A stretch of DNA of 64,000 bases from Clostridium neonatale. Lineage in GTDB: Bacteria > Bacillota > Clostridia > Clostridiales > Clostridiaceae. Shown one piece after another: positions 26,731 through 37,300 of the stretch (its first letter is position 1; every line of letters starts with the position of its first letter). Made by a program: the position numbers and the translations under genes. Location of the stretch: NCBI RefSeq assembly GCF_001458595.1, contig NZ_LN890328.1:2284831-2348830 (forward strand), given 5' to 3'. The notes under the pieces were generated by a model. That model was not told where the DNA came from. It did no database searches and was given only the letters and a program-made list of their open reading frames with translations.

Positions 26731-27960
26731 ATGTATAATAACTTATTATTAAAATATGCAAAATTAGCAGTAAAAAAAGGCGTAAATATCCAAAAGGATC
26801 AGCTATTAGTTATAAACAGTCCAATTGATTGTTCAGAATTTGCAAGAATGATTGCTGATGAAGCTTATAAATATGGTGCTTCTGATGTAGTTATTAATTA
26901 TAGTGATGAAAAATTCAATAGAATAAGATTTATGAATTCAACTAAAGAAGTACTTTCCTTTACTCCAGAATTTGAACGTGATAAGTATGATTACTACGTT
27001 GATAAAGGTGCAGCATTTTTAAGTATTTCTGCTGCTGACCCTAATATCTTGCAAGGCATTGAACCAGAAAAGATATCTTCAGCACAAAAAAGCAGACGAG
27101 AAGCATTAAAAAAATATCACGAGGCTTGTACCGGAAATAAAAATTCATGGTGCATAGTATCTATACCTACTGAAGGCTGGGCAACAAAAGTTTTTAGTTC
27201 TATTCCATCTGAAGAAGCAGTAGAAAAATTATGGGATGCTATTTTTAATGTTATGAGAATTACAGAAGATAATCCTGTTAATGCTTGGGATAAACATGTT
27301 AAAACTCTTCATGAAAAAGTATCAAAATTAAACGAATTTGACTTTGATTATCTACACTTTACAAATTCTTTAGGTACTGATTTAAAAATCGAACTTGTAA
27401 ATAATCATGTTTGGTGTGGCGGTGAAGATAAAACTGAATCTGGAGTAAACTTTATTGCTAATATGCCTACTGAAGAAGTGTATACAACACCAAAATTAGA
27501 TGGAGTTAATGGAATAGTATATAGTTCAAAACCTTTAAGCTATATGGGTAACCTTATAAATAATTTTTCCGTTACATTTAAAGATGGTGCTGCTGTAGAT
27601 TGCAACGCTGAAACTGGTTTAGAAATATTAAAAGAGCTAATAAATAGTGATGAAAATTCTAAATACTTAGGTGAAGTTGCTTTAGTTCCTTTTGATTCTC
27701 CTATTTCAAATTCTAATATCATTTTTTATAACACATTATATGATGAAAATGCCTCATGTCATTTAGCATTTGGTTCATCTTACCCATCATGTATAAAAAA
27801 TGGTGAAAATATGAGTAAGGAAGACTTACTTAAAGCTAAAGCTAATAGTTCTATAACTCATGTAGATTTTATGATAGGAACTAGTGATACTAATATTACT
27901 GGTGTTAAAAAGGATGGAACTGAAATTCAAATATTCAGAGATGGTAATTGGGCTATTTAG
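26731..27960 (+). CDS. M29 family aminopeptidase (AmpS/PepS-like)
   Basis: Predicted cobalt/zinc-dependent cytosolic aminopeptidase of 409 aa, releasing N-terminal residues from peptides. The family features are visible: LLLKYAKLAVKKGVNIQKDQ at the start, the conserved core NMPTEEVYTTPKLDGVNGIV near residue 249, and later HLAFGSSYPSC and ITHVDFMIGTSD, which supply metal ligands (Glu250, His345 region). Length matches AmpS/PepS. It is a single-gene unit with a promoter at 26665 and a terminator directly behind. Confidence 0.92.
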   Translation: MYNNLLLKYAKLAVKKGVNIQKDQLLVINSPIDCSEFARMIADEAYKYGASDVVINYSDEKFNRIRFMNSTKEVLSFTPEFERDKYDYYVDKGAAFLSISAADPNILQGIEPEKISSAQKSRREALKKYHEACTGNKNSWCIVSIPTEGWATKVFSSIPSEEAVEKLWDAIFNVMRITEDNPVNAWDKHVKTLHEKVSKLNEFDFDYLHFTNSLGTDLKIELVNNHVWCGGEDKTESGVNFIANMPTEEVYTTPKLDGVNGIVYSSKPLSYMGNLINNFSVTFKDGAAVDCNAETGLEILKELINSDENSKYLGEVALVPFDSPISNSNIIFYNTLYDENASCHLAFGSSYPSCIKNGENMSKEDLLKAKANSSITHVDFMIGTSDTNITGVKKDGTEIQIFRDGNWAI

Positions 27961-27976
27961 TATTTTTCTATTATAT

Positions 27977-28008
27977 AAAGGACATCTTTCACAAAAAGAT
28001 GTCCTTTT
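27977..28008. terminator. bidirectional terminator between aminopeptidase and SRPBCC-like gene
   Basis: AAAGGACATCTTT pairs with AAAGATGTCCTTT across a few bases and ends in TTTT on both strands. It serves both convergent genes. Confidence 0.75.
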
Positions 28009-28032
28009 ATATATCTAAATATATTGCTTTTT

Positions 28033-28500
28033 CTAGTTATCTTGTATTTCTTCAGACTCTTTAGTACTTTTCTTAACATTATCAGTATATGTTTTTAATT
28101 GATTACTCAGCTCTTCTATAAGTCCGTTAAATCTAATTTTAAATTGTTTCTTTGCCATAATTCTTTGAAGCCATAATGTACCTGATGAGAAGAGCCCTTT
28201 AGTACCTTGATCTTCTTCAAAGTTTATTAAAGTAATTCCATCGCCTTTTTGAATAAATGAATATGTAGACTTACATGAAACATCTCCATATGTTGTTGTA
28301 ATTTCATATTTAGCATTTTCTTCATAATCTGTTATCTCTACAGTACATTCCATAGGTCTAGAGCCGGAATATATTTTTTTTACTATCTTACAGCCTATTG
28401 GATCTTCTTTGTTAAAATCTTTAAAATCTCTTTTTGCCGCTTTAATAAATACTTTAAAAACTTCTTCCACTTTATAATTCAAACTTGCAGACGCTTTCAT
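28033..28500 (-). CDS. SRPBCC-fold protein, possibly DUF3284-type
   Basis: Small cytosolic protein of 155 aa starting MKASASLNYKVEEVFKVFIK. The alternating strands and the pattern of START/SRPBCC-like proteins are visible (KYEITTTYGDVSCKSTYSF), followed by a helix and an acidic tail. I recall a family of unknown function (DUF3284) of this shape but cannot verify it. The ATG at 28500 has GGAGGAG 7 bases upstream; the in-frame ATG at 28524 overlaps no site. No neighbour points to a role. Confidence 0.7.
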   Translation of the reverse strand: MKASASLNYKVEEVFKVFIKAAKRDFKDFNKEDPIGCKIVKKIYSGSRPMECTVEITDYEENAKYEITTTYGDVSCKSTYSFIQKGDGITLINFEEDQGTKGLFSSGTLWLQRIMAKKQFKIRFNGLIEELSNQLKTYTDNVKKSTKESEEIQDN

Positions 28501-28873
28501 AATTCTCCTCCTAAAACTAAACAATAAAGTTTGATGTAATTTTCTTACCCAAATTATATTAATAATTTCTTATTTTAAGCATAATTAAATTATACTCTCA
28601 TTATATATTATTGATTTTAAAAAGTCTATTTCTTAATAATTCACCATTTAGCATGCATAAAATTTATAATTATGATAATAATATATAATAATCCAAAGTG
28701 TAATCATATATTATAAAAATATACTGATTATATATAGGATATATAAATTACTATTATCTCTTAATAATTTAAGTAATTAACCATTTTCTTAAACTTCCGT
28801 ATTTTTAATAGTAATTCAAAAATATCTTATTTATTAGGATATTTTACTTTCTATAATTAAATATAGAAAAATT
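28501..28873. other. AT-rich intergenic region, no gene seen
   Basis: About 370 bases with no open frame worth reporting and no conserved RNA that I can recognise. It holds the SRPBCC-like gene's ribosome site and probably its promoter. Confidence 0.4.
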
Positions 28874-28912
28874 AAAACACGAGGATTTAATGTTTTTTAA
28901 TCCTCGTGTTTT
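28874..28912 (-). terminator. terminator after tRNA-Gln
   Basis: AAAACACGAGGATT and AATCCTCGTGTTTT form a 14-bp stem with A- and T-runs on both sides, directly past the tRNA 3' end. Confidence 0.75.
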
Positions 28913-28916
28913 ATTA

Positions 28917-28991
28917 TGGCTACCGTGGTAAGATTCGAACTTACAACATGCAGTTCCAGAGACTGCCGTTCTGCCATTGAACTACACGGTA
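28917..28991 (-). tRNA. tRNA-Gln (anticodon CTG)
   Basis: A 75-base tRNA with encoded CCA. The acceptor stem TACCGTG pairs with CACGGTA, starting with U1 as is usual for tRNA-Gln. The anticodon stem GCAGT/ACTGC encloses CTCTGGA, giving anticodon CTG (codon CAG). Discriminator base is G73. Confidence 0.92.
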
Positions 28992-29125
28992 TTATTTGCT
29001 AACAATACTATTTTACATAATTTATAGAATAATTTCAACAATATTTATTATTAATTGTTAAAATAATGATAAAATAGTTATATAAAGTTAGTTTCAGTAT
29101 TATTGACAGGATAGGATATTGTGTA

Positions 29126-29564
29126 ATGAATCGTTTAGAAAAAATACGTGAATATGTTGATAAAATCATAATGAATCAATAAGACTTAAGAAAAAAACTT
29201 AGTGGATTTGTTCATTTATATGATGTTTCAACTATGTGTACAATTTTAGCCAAAAGACGTAATCTAAATGTTGAAATATGCTCCATTTGTGGAATGCTTC
29301 ATGACATCTATAGATCATGGAAAGCTTGGTTCAATTGATGCTCATAAAATACTTACAGAATTAAATTGTTTTACAAAAGAAGAAATAGATGTTATTTGTT
29401 CAGCAGTATATCATCATAGTGATAAAGATGTTATAGATGGTATATATGATGAACTTCTAAAAGATTCTGATGTTCTTCAGCATTATTTATATAATACAAG
29501 TGATCCAATTCAAGAAAATGAAGAAATACGACTTACTCTTCTTTTAAAAGAACTCAATCTTTAA
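29126..29564 (+). pseudogene. decayed HD-domain phosphohydrolase gene
   Basis: The frame opens MNRLEKIREYVDKIIMNQ, stops at TAA 29180, then continues in the same frame as FVHLYDVSTMCTILAKRRNLNVEICSICGMLHDIYR, where the HD pair is visible, and shifts to a second frame (starting at about 29315) that reads DHGKLGSIDAHKIL and on to SAVYHHSDKDVIDG and LKDSDVLQHYL. Read together these make one HD-superfamily protein of about 145 aa, broken by one stop and one frameshift. A shorter ATG frame at 29268 is only the second half. It is not likely to be active. Confidence 0.75.
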
Positions 29565-29633
29565 AATCGAATTATAAATTTACTTTTCCAAATACATATA
29601 GGATGTAGAATCATAGTTTAGTGGATAACAGCC

Positions 29634-29721
29634 GAAATTCAATATATGATAGGCTCGATTGTAAGAAAATTTGAAGTAAAAATTCTTAATGCAATACTAC
29701 GCCTATCATATATTGAATTTC
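29634..29721. repeat. 88-bp hairpin with 21-bp perfect arms
   Basis: Positions 29634-29654 and 29701-29721 are exact inverted complements (21 bp), separated by 46 bases that fold weakly (GTAAGAA with TTCTTA). A T-rich strand follows (TTCTTTGTTTTTC). It may be a terminator of the decayed HD gene, a small structured RNA, or a miniature mobile element. Confidence 0.6.
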
Positions 29722-29978
29722 TTTGTTTTTCTCTAAAATCATAGATACCAAATTTATTTTAGTTATGATTATTATTTTTAATCAATGTATATTAATTATT
29801 AAGTTACTTACAAAAATTATCTTAATCTGAATAAAATAAGCAAATTAGTAAGAATTTATACTCTGATATTTATGCATTTAAAAAAACGATAAAATACTAA
29901 CTTTTTAAATCTTTAACATCTATAAATAACTATTCCTTAATTTAAAAATGTATTTATGTATATCAACAATAATGCTGA
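29722..29978. other. AT-rich intergenic region, no gene seen
   Basis: About 250 bases between two inverted-repeat structures with no supported gene or signal. Confidence 0.4.
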
Positions 29979-30214
29979 TACTCTGAATTTAGATGAAACA
30001 AAGAAATAAAGATTTTATGTGTGCGGTGTCTTGCATTCAAAAATTAAGCTTTAGAATTCTTCATGTAGACTTGTTCCACAATTGTTTGTCCAATTTTACA
30101 TTGGAGCAAACATTTGTGGATGCAAGTCTGCATGTTTGAATTCTTAGCTTCATTTTTGTAGCAAGCGAGCATCACATAAAATCTTTATTTCGGTTATTCA
30201 CTCTAAACTCAGTA
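29979..30214. repeat. 236-bp imperfect inverted repeat (MITE-like)
   Basis: The whole stretch folds on itself about the centre near 30097. The outer arms TACTCTGAATTTAGATGAA and TTCACTCTAAACTCAGTA are followed inward by AAATAAAGATTTTATGTG with its perfect complement, then by imperfect complements up to the tip CCAAT-tttac-ATTGG. It lies directly 3' of icd, inside its likely untranslated tail. It has no open frame, so a non-autonomous mobile element or a large structured RNA is likely. Confidence 0.7.
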
Positions 30215-30229
30215 CGTCCAATATTTATT

Positions 30230-31438
30230 TTATAGCATAGCTTCTAATGTTTTTCTTATTTCTTTTATAAAATCAAATGTATTTACAGTAGTAATATTAT
30301 CATGAACAGCAATCAATGCTAAATCCTTAGTCATTATACCATCTTCTATTGTCTTTATTGATGCTTTTTCTAGCTTGTCTGAAAAGTTTACTAACGCATC
30401 ATTATTATCTAATTCTCCTCTTTTTCTTAAAGCTCCACTCCATGCAAATATTGTTGCTATTGAATTTGTTGAAGTTTCTTCACCTTTTAAGTGCTTATAG
30501 TAATGCCTTTGAACTGTTCCATGTGCGGCTTCATATTCATAATTTCCTTCTGGTGAAACAAGTACTGAAGTCATCATTGCAAGTGAGCCAAATGCAGTTG
30601 CAACCATGTCACTCATAACATCCCCATCATAGTTTTTACAAGCCCAAATCATTCCACCCTCTGATTTTACAACTCTTGCAACAACATCATCTATTAATGT
30701 ATAGAAATATTCTATACCTGCTGCATCAAATTTTTCCTTATATTCCGCATCAAATATCTCTTGAAAGATATCTTTAAATGTATGGTCATATTTCTTAGAA
30801 ATCGTATCTTTAGTTGCAAACCAAACATCTTGTTTTGTATCAAGTCCAAAATTAAAACAGCTTCTTGCAAAACTTTCAATAGATTTATTAAGATTATGCA
30901 TTCCCATTACAACGCCATTACCATCAAAATTATGTATTAATTCTCTTTGTTCTGTACCATCTTCGCCTGTAAATACTAACTCACATTTGCCTTTTCCCTC
31001 AATTTTCATTTCAACATCTTTATAGATATCTCCATAAGCATGTCTAGCTATTGTTATTGGCTTTTTCCAACTTCTAACATAAGGCTTAACTGGTTCAACT
31101 ATAATTGGTGCTCTAAATACTGTACCATCTAATATAGCTCTTATAGTTCCATTTGGACTCTTATACATTTCTTTTAAATCATACTCTTTAACTCTTGCTA
31201 CATTTGGAGTTATTGTTGCACATTTAACTCCCACCTTGTACTTCTTTATTGCATTAGCAGCATCTACAGTAACTTGATCATTTGTTTCATCTCTATATTT
31301 TAATCCTAAATCATAATATTCTGTATTTAATTCTATAAAAGGATTTAAAAGTTCGTCTTTAATCATGCTCCAAATTACTCTAGTCATTTCGTCTCCATCC
31401 ATTTCAACTAATGGTGTTGACATCTTAATTTTCTCCAT
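30230..31438 (-). CDS. icd: NADP-dependent isocitrate dehydrogenase
   Basis: Decarboxylates isocitrate to 2-oxoglutarate, producing NADPH and the carbon skeleton for glutamate. Its 402 aa and the eukaryote-like type II sequence are evident: TPLVEMDGDEMTRVIW at the start, KCATITPNVARVKEYDL, YKSPNGTIRAILDGTVFR (substrate serine and arginines) and IWACKNYDGDVMSDMVA (metal aspartates). It stands near the GOGAT and glutamine synthetase genes, which use its product. A consensus promoter, TTGATA-17-TATAAT, lies at 31522-31550. Confidence 0.96.
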   Translation of the reverse strand: MEKIKMSTPLVEMDGDEMTRVIWSMIKDELLNPFIELNTEYYDLGLKYRDETNDQVTVDAANAIKKYKVGVKCATITPNVARVKEYDLKEMYKSPNGTIRAILDGTVFRAPIIVEPVKPYVRSWKKPITIARHAYGDIYKDVEMKIEGKGKCELVFTGEDGTEQRELIHNFDGNGVVMGMHNLNKSIESFARSCFNFGLDTKQDVWFATKDTISKKYDHTFKDIFQEIFDAEYKEKFDAAGIEYFYTLIDDVVARVVKSEGGMIWACKNYDGDVMSDMVATAFGSLAMMTSVLVSPEGNYEYEAAHGTVQRHYYKHLKGEETSTNSIATIFAWSGALRKRGELDNNDALVNFSDKLEKASIKTIEDGIMTKDLALIAVHDNITTVNTFDFIKEIRKTLEAML

Positions 31439-31521
31439 TTAAATTAGCCCCCTTCGATTTTTATACTAACCCTTCATATCCTAGATATATATGAATTATC
31501 TTAGTATTTTTTCTATTTTTA

Positions 31522-31550
31522 ATTATACAATATTGTTATATTTTTATCAA
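31522..31550 (-). promoter_or_regulatory. promoter of icd
   Basis: On the minus strand TTGATA (31545-31550), 17 bases, TATAAT (31522-31527). The start codon is 84 bases downstream of the -10 box; the intervening leader shows no obvious hairpin. Confidence 0.6.
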
Positions 31551-31644
31551 TTTATATCTTTATTTTATTAGTTATAAATGTAATAATAAATTATTTTTAA
31601 ATATATAAAAAATTCACCTAAATATCTTGTTTTTTTATATTTTA

Positions 31645-32061
31645 TTATAAATTCATAATCATTCCACACCCTTCATTATCATTAGGTCTTCTTCTAAATC
31701 CAAACTTCTCATAAAATTCTTCTGAACCTTTTGATGACATTAAAAGAATCATAACTGATGTATCAGGTATTTTATTTTCCTCTATATACTTTATTAAATT
31801 ATCTATAATCATTCGTCCTATTCCTTTACCTTGATACTTAGGATCAACATTTATGTTCTGAAGATAATATACATATGCCCCATCACCAACAAGTCTTCCC
31901 ATTCCAACTGCTTCTTCATTATGCCTTGCACAAACAGTATATAAACTGTTGCTTAAAGCTTTATATATTTGTTCCTCTAATAAACTTGATAAATTTACTG
32001 AACTTCTTAATTTGGAAAATTCAGCTATAGTTAAATCATTTGAAGTTAATTCTATGTTCAA
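31645..32061 (-). CDS. GNAT family N-acetyltransferase
   Basis: Predicted acetyl-CoA dependent acetyltransferase of 138 aa. Motif A is clear (VDPKYQGKGIGRMIIDNLIKYI, residues 72-93), with the adenosine-binding turn GKGIG, and the C-terminal strand FYEKFGFRRRPN ends the domain. The family ranges from drug to protein N-acetylation, and nothing here shows a substrate. The gene stands alone, with AT-rich spacers on both sides. Confidence 0.85.
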   Translation of the reverse strand: MNIELTSNDLTIAEFSKLRSSVNLSSLLEEQIYKALSNSLYTVCARHNEEAVGMGRLVGDGAYVYYLQNINVDPKYQGKGIGRMIIDNLIKYIEENKIPDTSVMILLMSSKGSEEFYEKFGFRRRPNDNEGCGMIMNL

Positions 32062-32244
32062 TTTTAATTCCCCCTAAAATATATTTCTAAATTAATATAA
32101 ATATTATACTTTCCTAATTCTTTTTGAATAATTATTCATTTTTTTAAATTATTATACATATATATAACATATATTAGGGCATTGATTAAAATATGTCAAA
32201 TAATAATTATATTTGCAGATTTAATTTTCTTTTATGAGAAAAGA

Positions 32245-32285
32245 GAAGGTATATTAAAATTATTAATTAATTTTAATATACCTTC
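32245..32285 (-). terminator. terminator after the small membrane protein gene
   Basis: GAAGGTATATTAAAATT pairs with AATTTTAATATACCTTC; on the minus strand the stem is followed by TCTCTTTTCTC. It ends the gene at 32313. Confidence 0.55.
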
Positions 32286-32312
32286 TTTTATTATATTCAA
32301 ATATTCAGTTTA

Positions 32313-32606
32313 TTACTTATCATCTGTTTCTTCATAATCTACATCTATGATTTCTCCTGTATAATCATCATCACTAGGAGTATATGTATTTACATTATTA
32401 TAATTATTTGATGTATCTGTATTCATTGTGTTTTTTTGTTTTTCTATTTTTTTATATCTAATAAAAGATTTAATTTTAAAAATAATATAAAGTATCACTC
32501 CAGCTAATATGAGCCATGGAAGAAGACGTATAAATAACACTCCAACTAAAAATATTATACATGTTGTTACAATAATATATATTAATCTTGTAAAATCCAT
32601 ATTCAT
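32313..32606 (-). CDS. small membrane protein, hypothetical (97 aa)
   Basis: Two adjacent hydrophobic stretches (about residues 5-45) are followed by a basic helix and a Asn/Asp-rich acidic tail (TDTSNNYNNVNTYTPSDDDY). Such short N-terminally anchored proteins with low-complexity tails are frequent in clostridia and not characterised. A GAGG-type ribosome site precedes the ATG. It has its own terminator. No function can be given. Confidence 0.6.
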   Translation of the reverse strand: MNMDFTRLIYIIVTTCIIFLVGVLFIRLLPWLILAGVILYIIFKIKSFIRYKKIEKQKNTMNTDTSNNYNNVNTYTPSDDDYTGEIIDVDYEETDDK

Positions 32607-32718
32607 AAAACTAACCTCTATACTTTTTATTTCTATTCAATTATACTCTATAGTTCAATATTAGACAATGATAAAAATTATATTCCAAAATTGTCAATTT
32701 CATAAAATTATAATAAAA

Positions 32719-32763
32719 AAAGAGACATATCAAATCGATTTTTTAAATTTGATATATCTCTTG
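32719..32763 (-). terminator. terminator after gltD
   Basis: A 16-bp imperfect stem (AAGAGATATATCAAAT with its complement) is followed on the minus strand by TTTTTTT. It closes the gltB-gltD unit. Confidence 0.75.
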
Positions 32764-32820
32764 ACTTAGATTTAAAATATTTTAAATCTTTTATTCTTAA
32801 TTTATAAGAATAATTTTATG

Positions 32821-34293
32821 CTATTTTCTTAAAAATGAATTAACTGCCTTTGCTGCTGCAAGCCCTTCACTTATGGCTGTTACAACTAATGATTGACCTC
32901 GTCTAGCATCTCCTGTTGCAAATATTTTATGCATATTTGTTGAGAATTTACCATATTCAGCTTTGATATTACTTCTTGCATCAGATTCAACACTGAATGC
33001 ATCTTTTAAATATTCTTCTGAGCCCACAAATCCCATTGCTAGTAATAGCATATCTGATTTCCATGTTTTTTCAGATCCTTTGACTGGAATCGGACCAAAT
33101 CTTCCATTTTCATCTTTCTTCCATTCAACATTAACAGTTTCAACACTTTCAAGATTTCCATCTTTATCACTGTTTACTTTAGTAACTGTAGTTAAATATT
33201 CTCTTGGATCTCTTCCATAAATATCTATGAATTCTTCTTGGCCATAATCCACTTTAAGAATCTTAGGCCACTCTGGCCATGGATTATTTTCTGTTCTTTC
33301 CTTTGGTGGTTCAGCCATTATTTCAAATTGAACAACTGACTTGCATCCATGTCTAAGTGCTGTAGCTACACAGTCAGTACCTGTATCACCACCACCTATG
33401 ATTATTACATCTTTATCTTTTGCAGAAATATAATTTCCATCTTCATGGTTTGAATCTAAAAGACTCTTTGTATTTGCTTTTAAGAAATCTACTGCAAAGT
33501 GAATTCCTTTAGTATTTTCTCTCCCTTCTACAGCAAGATCTCTTGGCTTAGATGAACCTGTTGCTAAAACTACTGCATCAAAATTATCTAAAATTTCATT
33601 TGCATCATAGTTTTCACCGATATTTGCATTTGTAACAAATTTAATTCCGCTTTCAGCCATTATTTGAATTCTTCTAAGTATTACTTGTTTATCAAGCTTC
33701 ATGTTAGGAATTCCATACATTAATAATCCGCCTGGCCTATCACTTCTTTCAAATACTGTAACTTTATGCCCACATGCATTTAATTCATAAGCAGCCGCAA
33801 GTCCTGCTGGACCTGATCCTATAACTGCAACTGTTTTTCCTGTTCTTTTTACAGGTGGATTTGCCTCAACAATTCCATTTTCAAAGGCAATATCTATTAT
33901 TGCTCTTTCATTTTCTTTTATTGAAACAGCCGGACCATTTAATCCTGCTGTACATCCAGCTTCACATGGAGCTGGACATACTCTTCCAGTAAACTCTGGA
34001 AATGGATTTGTCTTTATTAATCTATAATAAGCTAAATCAAACTTATTTCTATATACTAAGTCATTCCATTCAGGTATTAAATTATGAAGAGGACATCCTG
34101 ACACCATACCTGAAAATGTATCTCCTGATTGGCAGAATGGTACTCCACAATCCATACATCTTGCACCTTGAATACATTGCTTTTCTGAAGGAAGTCTTAA
34201 ATGAAATTCATTATAATCTTTAATTCTTTCTTTTGGTTCTCTATTTTTACCTACTTCTCTTTCATATTCTAAAAATCCAGTTGGCTTACCCAT
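32821..34293 (-). CDS. gltD: glutamate synthase, NADPH small (beta) subunit
   Basis: Transfers electrons from NADPH through FAD and two 4Fe-4S clusters to the large subunit. Its 490 aa carries the Cys-rich N-terminus (CMDCGVPFC, then GCPLHNLIPEW and CPAPCEAGC), the FAD dinucleotide fold VAVIGSGPAGLAAAYELNACG near residue 150 and the NADPH fold VIIIGGGDTGTDCVATA near residue 300. It follows gltB by 15 bases; the pair makes one GOGAT enzyme. Confidence 0.95.
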   Translation of the reverse strand: MGKPTGFLEYEREVGKNREPKERIKDYNEFHLRLPSEKQCIQGARCMDCGVPFCQSGDTFSGMVSGCPLHNLIPEWNDLVYRNKFDLAYYRLIKTNPFPEFTGRVCPAPCEAGCTAGLNGPAVSIKENERAIIDIAFENGIVEANPPVKRTGKTVAVIGSGPAGLAAAYELNACGHKVTVFERSDRPGGLLMYGIPNMKLDKQVILRRIQIMAESGIKFVTNANIGENYDANEILDNFDAVVLATGSSKPRDLAVEGRENTKGIHFAVDFLKANTKSLLDSNHEDGNYISAKDKDVIIIGGGDTGTDCVATALRHGCKSVVQFEIMAEPPKERTENNPWPEWPKILKVDYGQEEFIDIYGRDPREYLTTVTKVNSDKDGNLESVETVNVEWKKDENGRFGPIPVKGSEKTWKSDMLLLAMGFVGSEEYLKDAFSVESDARSNIKAEYGKFSTNMHKIFATGDARRGQSLVVTAISEGLAAAKAVNSFLRK

Positions 34294-34308
34294 AACTTTT
34301 TTGTCCTC

Positions 34309-37300
34309 CTATCTTCCTTTTTTCATTTCTTGGAATGCTTTTATTTCTGCTTCATCTTCAGTGCATCCAAGATTTATATACTTCTCAACAGTTTCTAAAA
34401 CTTTCTTATAATCCTTAGGAATTATCTTAACAAATTTAGATTTTTCTGTTTCAAAATTATATAAAATTTTATTAGCTTTAGGAGAACGTGTTAATTCAAC
34501 GTGCTCTGTTATTAAGTCTTTTAATTCTTGTTCTTCTTCAATATTTAATTCTTCAATTAATATCATTTCTTCATTTAAGTTGATTTTATAGTCCACATCT
34601 TCAACATAAAGATATGCTATTCCACCACTCATACCAGCTGCAAAGTTAATTCCAGTCGGTCCAAGCACTACAACCTTACCACCAGTCATATACTCGCATC
34701 CATGAGCTCCTACACCTTCAACTACCGCTGTTACTCCAGAATTTCTTACACAGAATCTTTCTCCTGCTATACCATTTATAAAGACTTTACCAGAAGTTGC
34801 ACCATATAAAGCAACATTACCTACTGCGATGTTATCTTCTGCAATAAACGTTGATTTCTTTGGAGGATATACAATAAGTTTACCGCCTGATAATCCCTTA
34901 CCAAAGTAGTCATTTGCATCTCCTTCAACTTCCAAAGTCAATCCCTTAGGTATAAATGCTCCAAAGCTTTGCCCGGCAGCCCCATTACATTTTATTGAAA
35001 TAGTATCTTCTGGTAGACCTTTTCCACCATTAACTCTTGTTATTTCTGATCCAAGAATTGTTCCAAGTGATCTATCAGTATTAGTTATATCTATTTCAAA
35101 TCTTGTCTTTTCTCCATTTTCTATAGCATTTTTACATTTATCCAAAAATACTTTTTCATCTAATACTTTTTCAAGCTTAAAGTCATACTTCTTATGAGAA
35201 TCAAATTTAATAACTTTACCTTTATATTTTTCTGGAGTATAAAGTACAGAACTTAAATCAACATTTTTAGCTTTCCAGCTATGTATGTTTTCTTTTTGTT
35301 TTAATCTATCTACTCTACCTACCATTTCATCTATTTTTCTAAATCCAAGCTTAGCCATGATTTCTCTTAATTCTTGTGCTATAAAATACATGAAATTAAC
35401 TACATATTCTGGCTTACCCTTAAATCTTTTTCTTAATTCTTCATTTTGAGTTGCAACACCAACAGGACATGTATCTAAGTTACATACTCTCATCATTACG
35501 CAACCTAAAGTTACAAGTGGTGCAGTTGCAAATCCAAATTCTTCTGCTCCAAGAAGTGCAGCTACAGCAACGTCTCTTCCTGACATAAGCTTACCATCAA
35601 CTTCAACTCTAACTCTTTCTCTTAAATCATTAAGTAAAAGTGTTTGATGTGCTTCAGCAAGACCTAATTCCCAAGGAAGACCTGCATTTTTAATAGAGTT
35701 TTTAGGTGATGCACCTGTACCTCCATCATAACCTGAAATTAATATAACTTCAGCTCCACCTTTAGCAACGCCAGCTGCTACAGTACCAACTCCACATTCA
35801 GAAACTAATTTAACAGAAACTCTAGCTCCAGTATTTGAATTCTTTAAATCATAGATTAATTGAGCTAAATCTTCTATTGAATAAATATCATGATGTGGTG
35901 GTGGTGATATTAAACCTACTCCAGTAGTTGAATGTCTAGTCTTAGCTATCCATGGATAAACCTTAGTTCCTGGTAATTGACCACCTTCACCTGGTTTTGC
36001 ACCTTGTGCAAGCTTAATTTGAAGTTCATCTGCATTTACCAAGTATTCAGATGTTACACCAAATCTTCCTGATGCTACTTGCTTTATTGAAGATCTTCTA
36101 CTATCTCCATTTGCATCTGGTACCCATCTGTCTGGATCTTCTCCGCCTTCACCAGTATTTGACTTACCGCCAATTCTATTCATTGCAATAGCTAAAGCTT
36201 CATGAGCTTCTTTAGAAATCGATCCATAAGACATAGCTCCTGTCTTAAATCTCTTAACTATTTCTTCTACTGGCTCAACTTCTTCTATTGGAACTGCCTT
36301 AGATGAATAATTGAAATCTAAAAGACCTCTTAAAGTTATTTCAGCTTCTTCATCATCTATTAAGTTAGTATATTCCTTAAATAATTCATAATTACCTGTC
36401 CTTGTAGCTTCTTGTAGTTTATGAATTGTAGTTGGATTATATAAATGTTGTTCTTGAATACCATCACCAGATCTTAATTTTTCATATCCAGGTGAATCTA
36501 ATATGAAGTCAGCTGCATAAGTCTTATCTTTAAATCCATTTTCATGTTTAATTTCAGCTTCTTTTTGTATTTCTTCAAGACCAATTCCGCCAATTCTACT
36601 TACTGTATTAGTAAAGTATCTGTCAATTACGTCTTTACCTATACCTATAGCTTCAAAGATTTGAGCTCCCATATAAGATTGAATTGTTGAAATTCCCATC
36701 TTAGAAAGTATCTTTGTAATTCCCTTAAGAACAGCTTTATTGTAATTATAAACTGCCGTATCATAATCTAATTCAAGTAATCCTTCTTCTCTTAATCCTC
36801 TTATAGCTTCATAAGCCATATATGGGTTAACTGCTGCAGCACCAAAACCAATTAAAGTTGCAAAATGATGTACTTCTCTTGGTTCTCCACTTTCAATAAC
36901 CAATCCAACAGAAGTTCTTGTTCCTTTTTGTACTAAATATTGATGCATAGCTGAAACAGCTAATAATGAAGGTATTGCTATCTTATCAGCAGATACACTT
37001 CTATCTGATAATACTAATATTGTATATCCATTTTCATAGGCTTCTTGAGCTTTTTCAAACATATTATCTAAAGCGTCCTCAAGAGAAGTTCCTTTATCAA
37101 ATACAATATCAATAACTTTTGTTCTTAAATTTCCTTGATTTAATGATTTTATCTTAGCTAATTCATCATTATTAATGATTGGGTTATCAATCTTTAATAA
37201 TTCACAGTTTATAGATTTATCTTCTAATATATTTCCTTCTGGCCCTATATAAACATTAGATGCTGTAACTATTTCTTCTCTAATTGCATCTATTGGCGGA

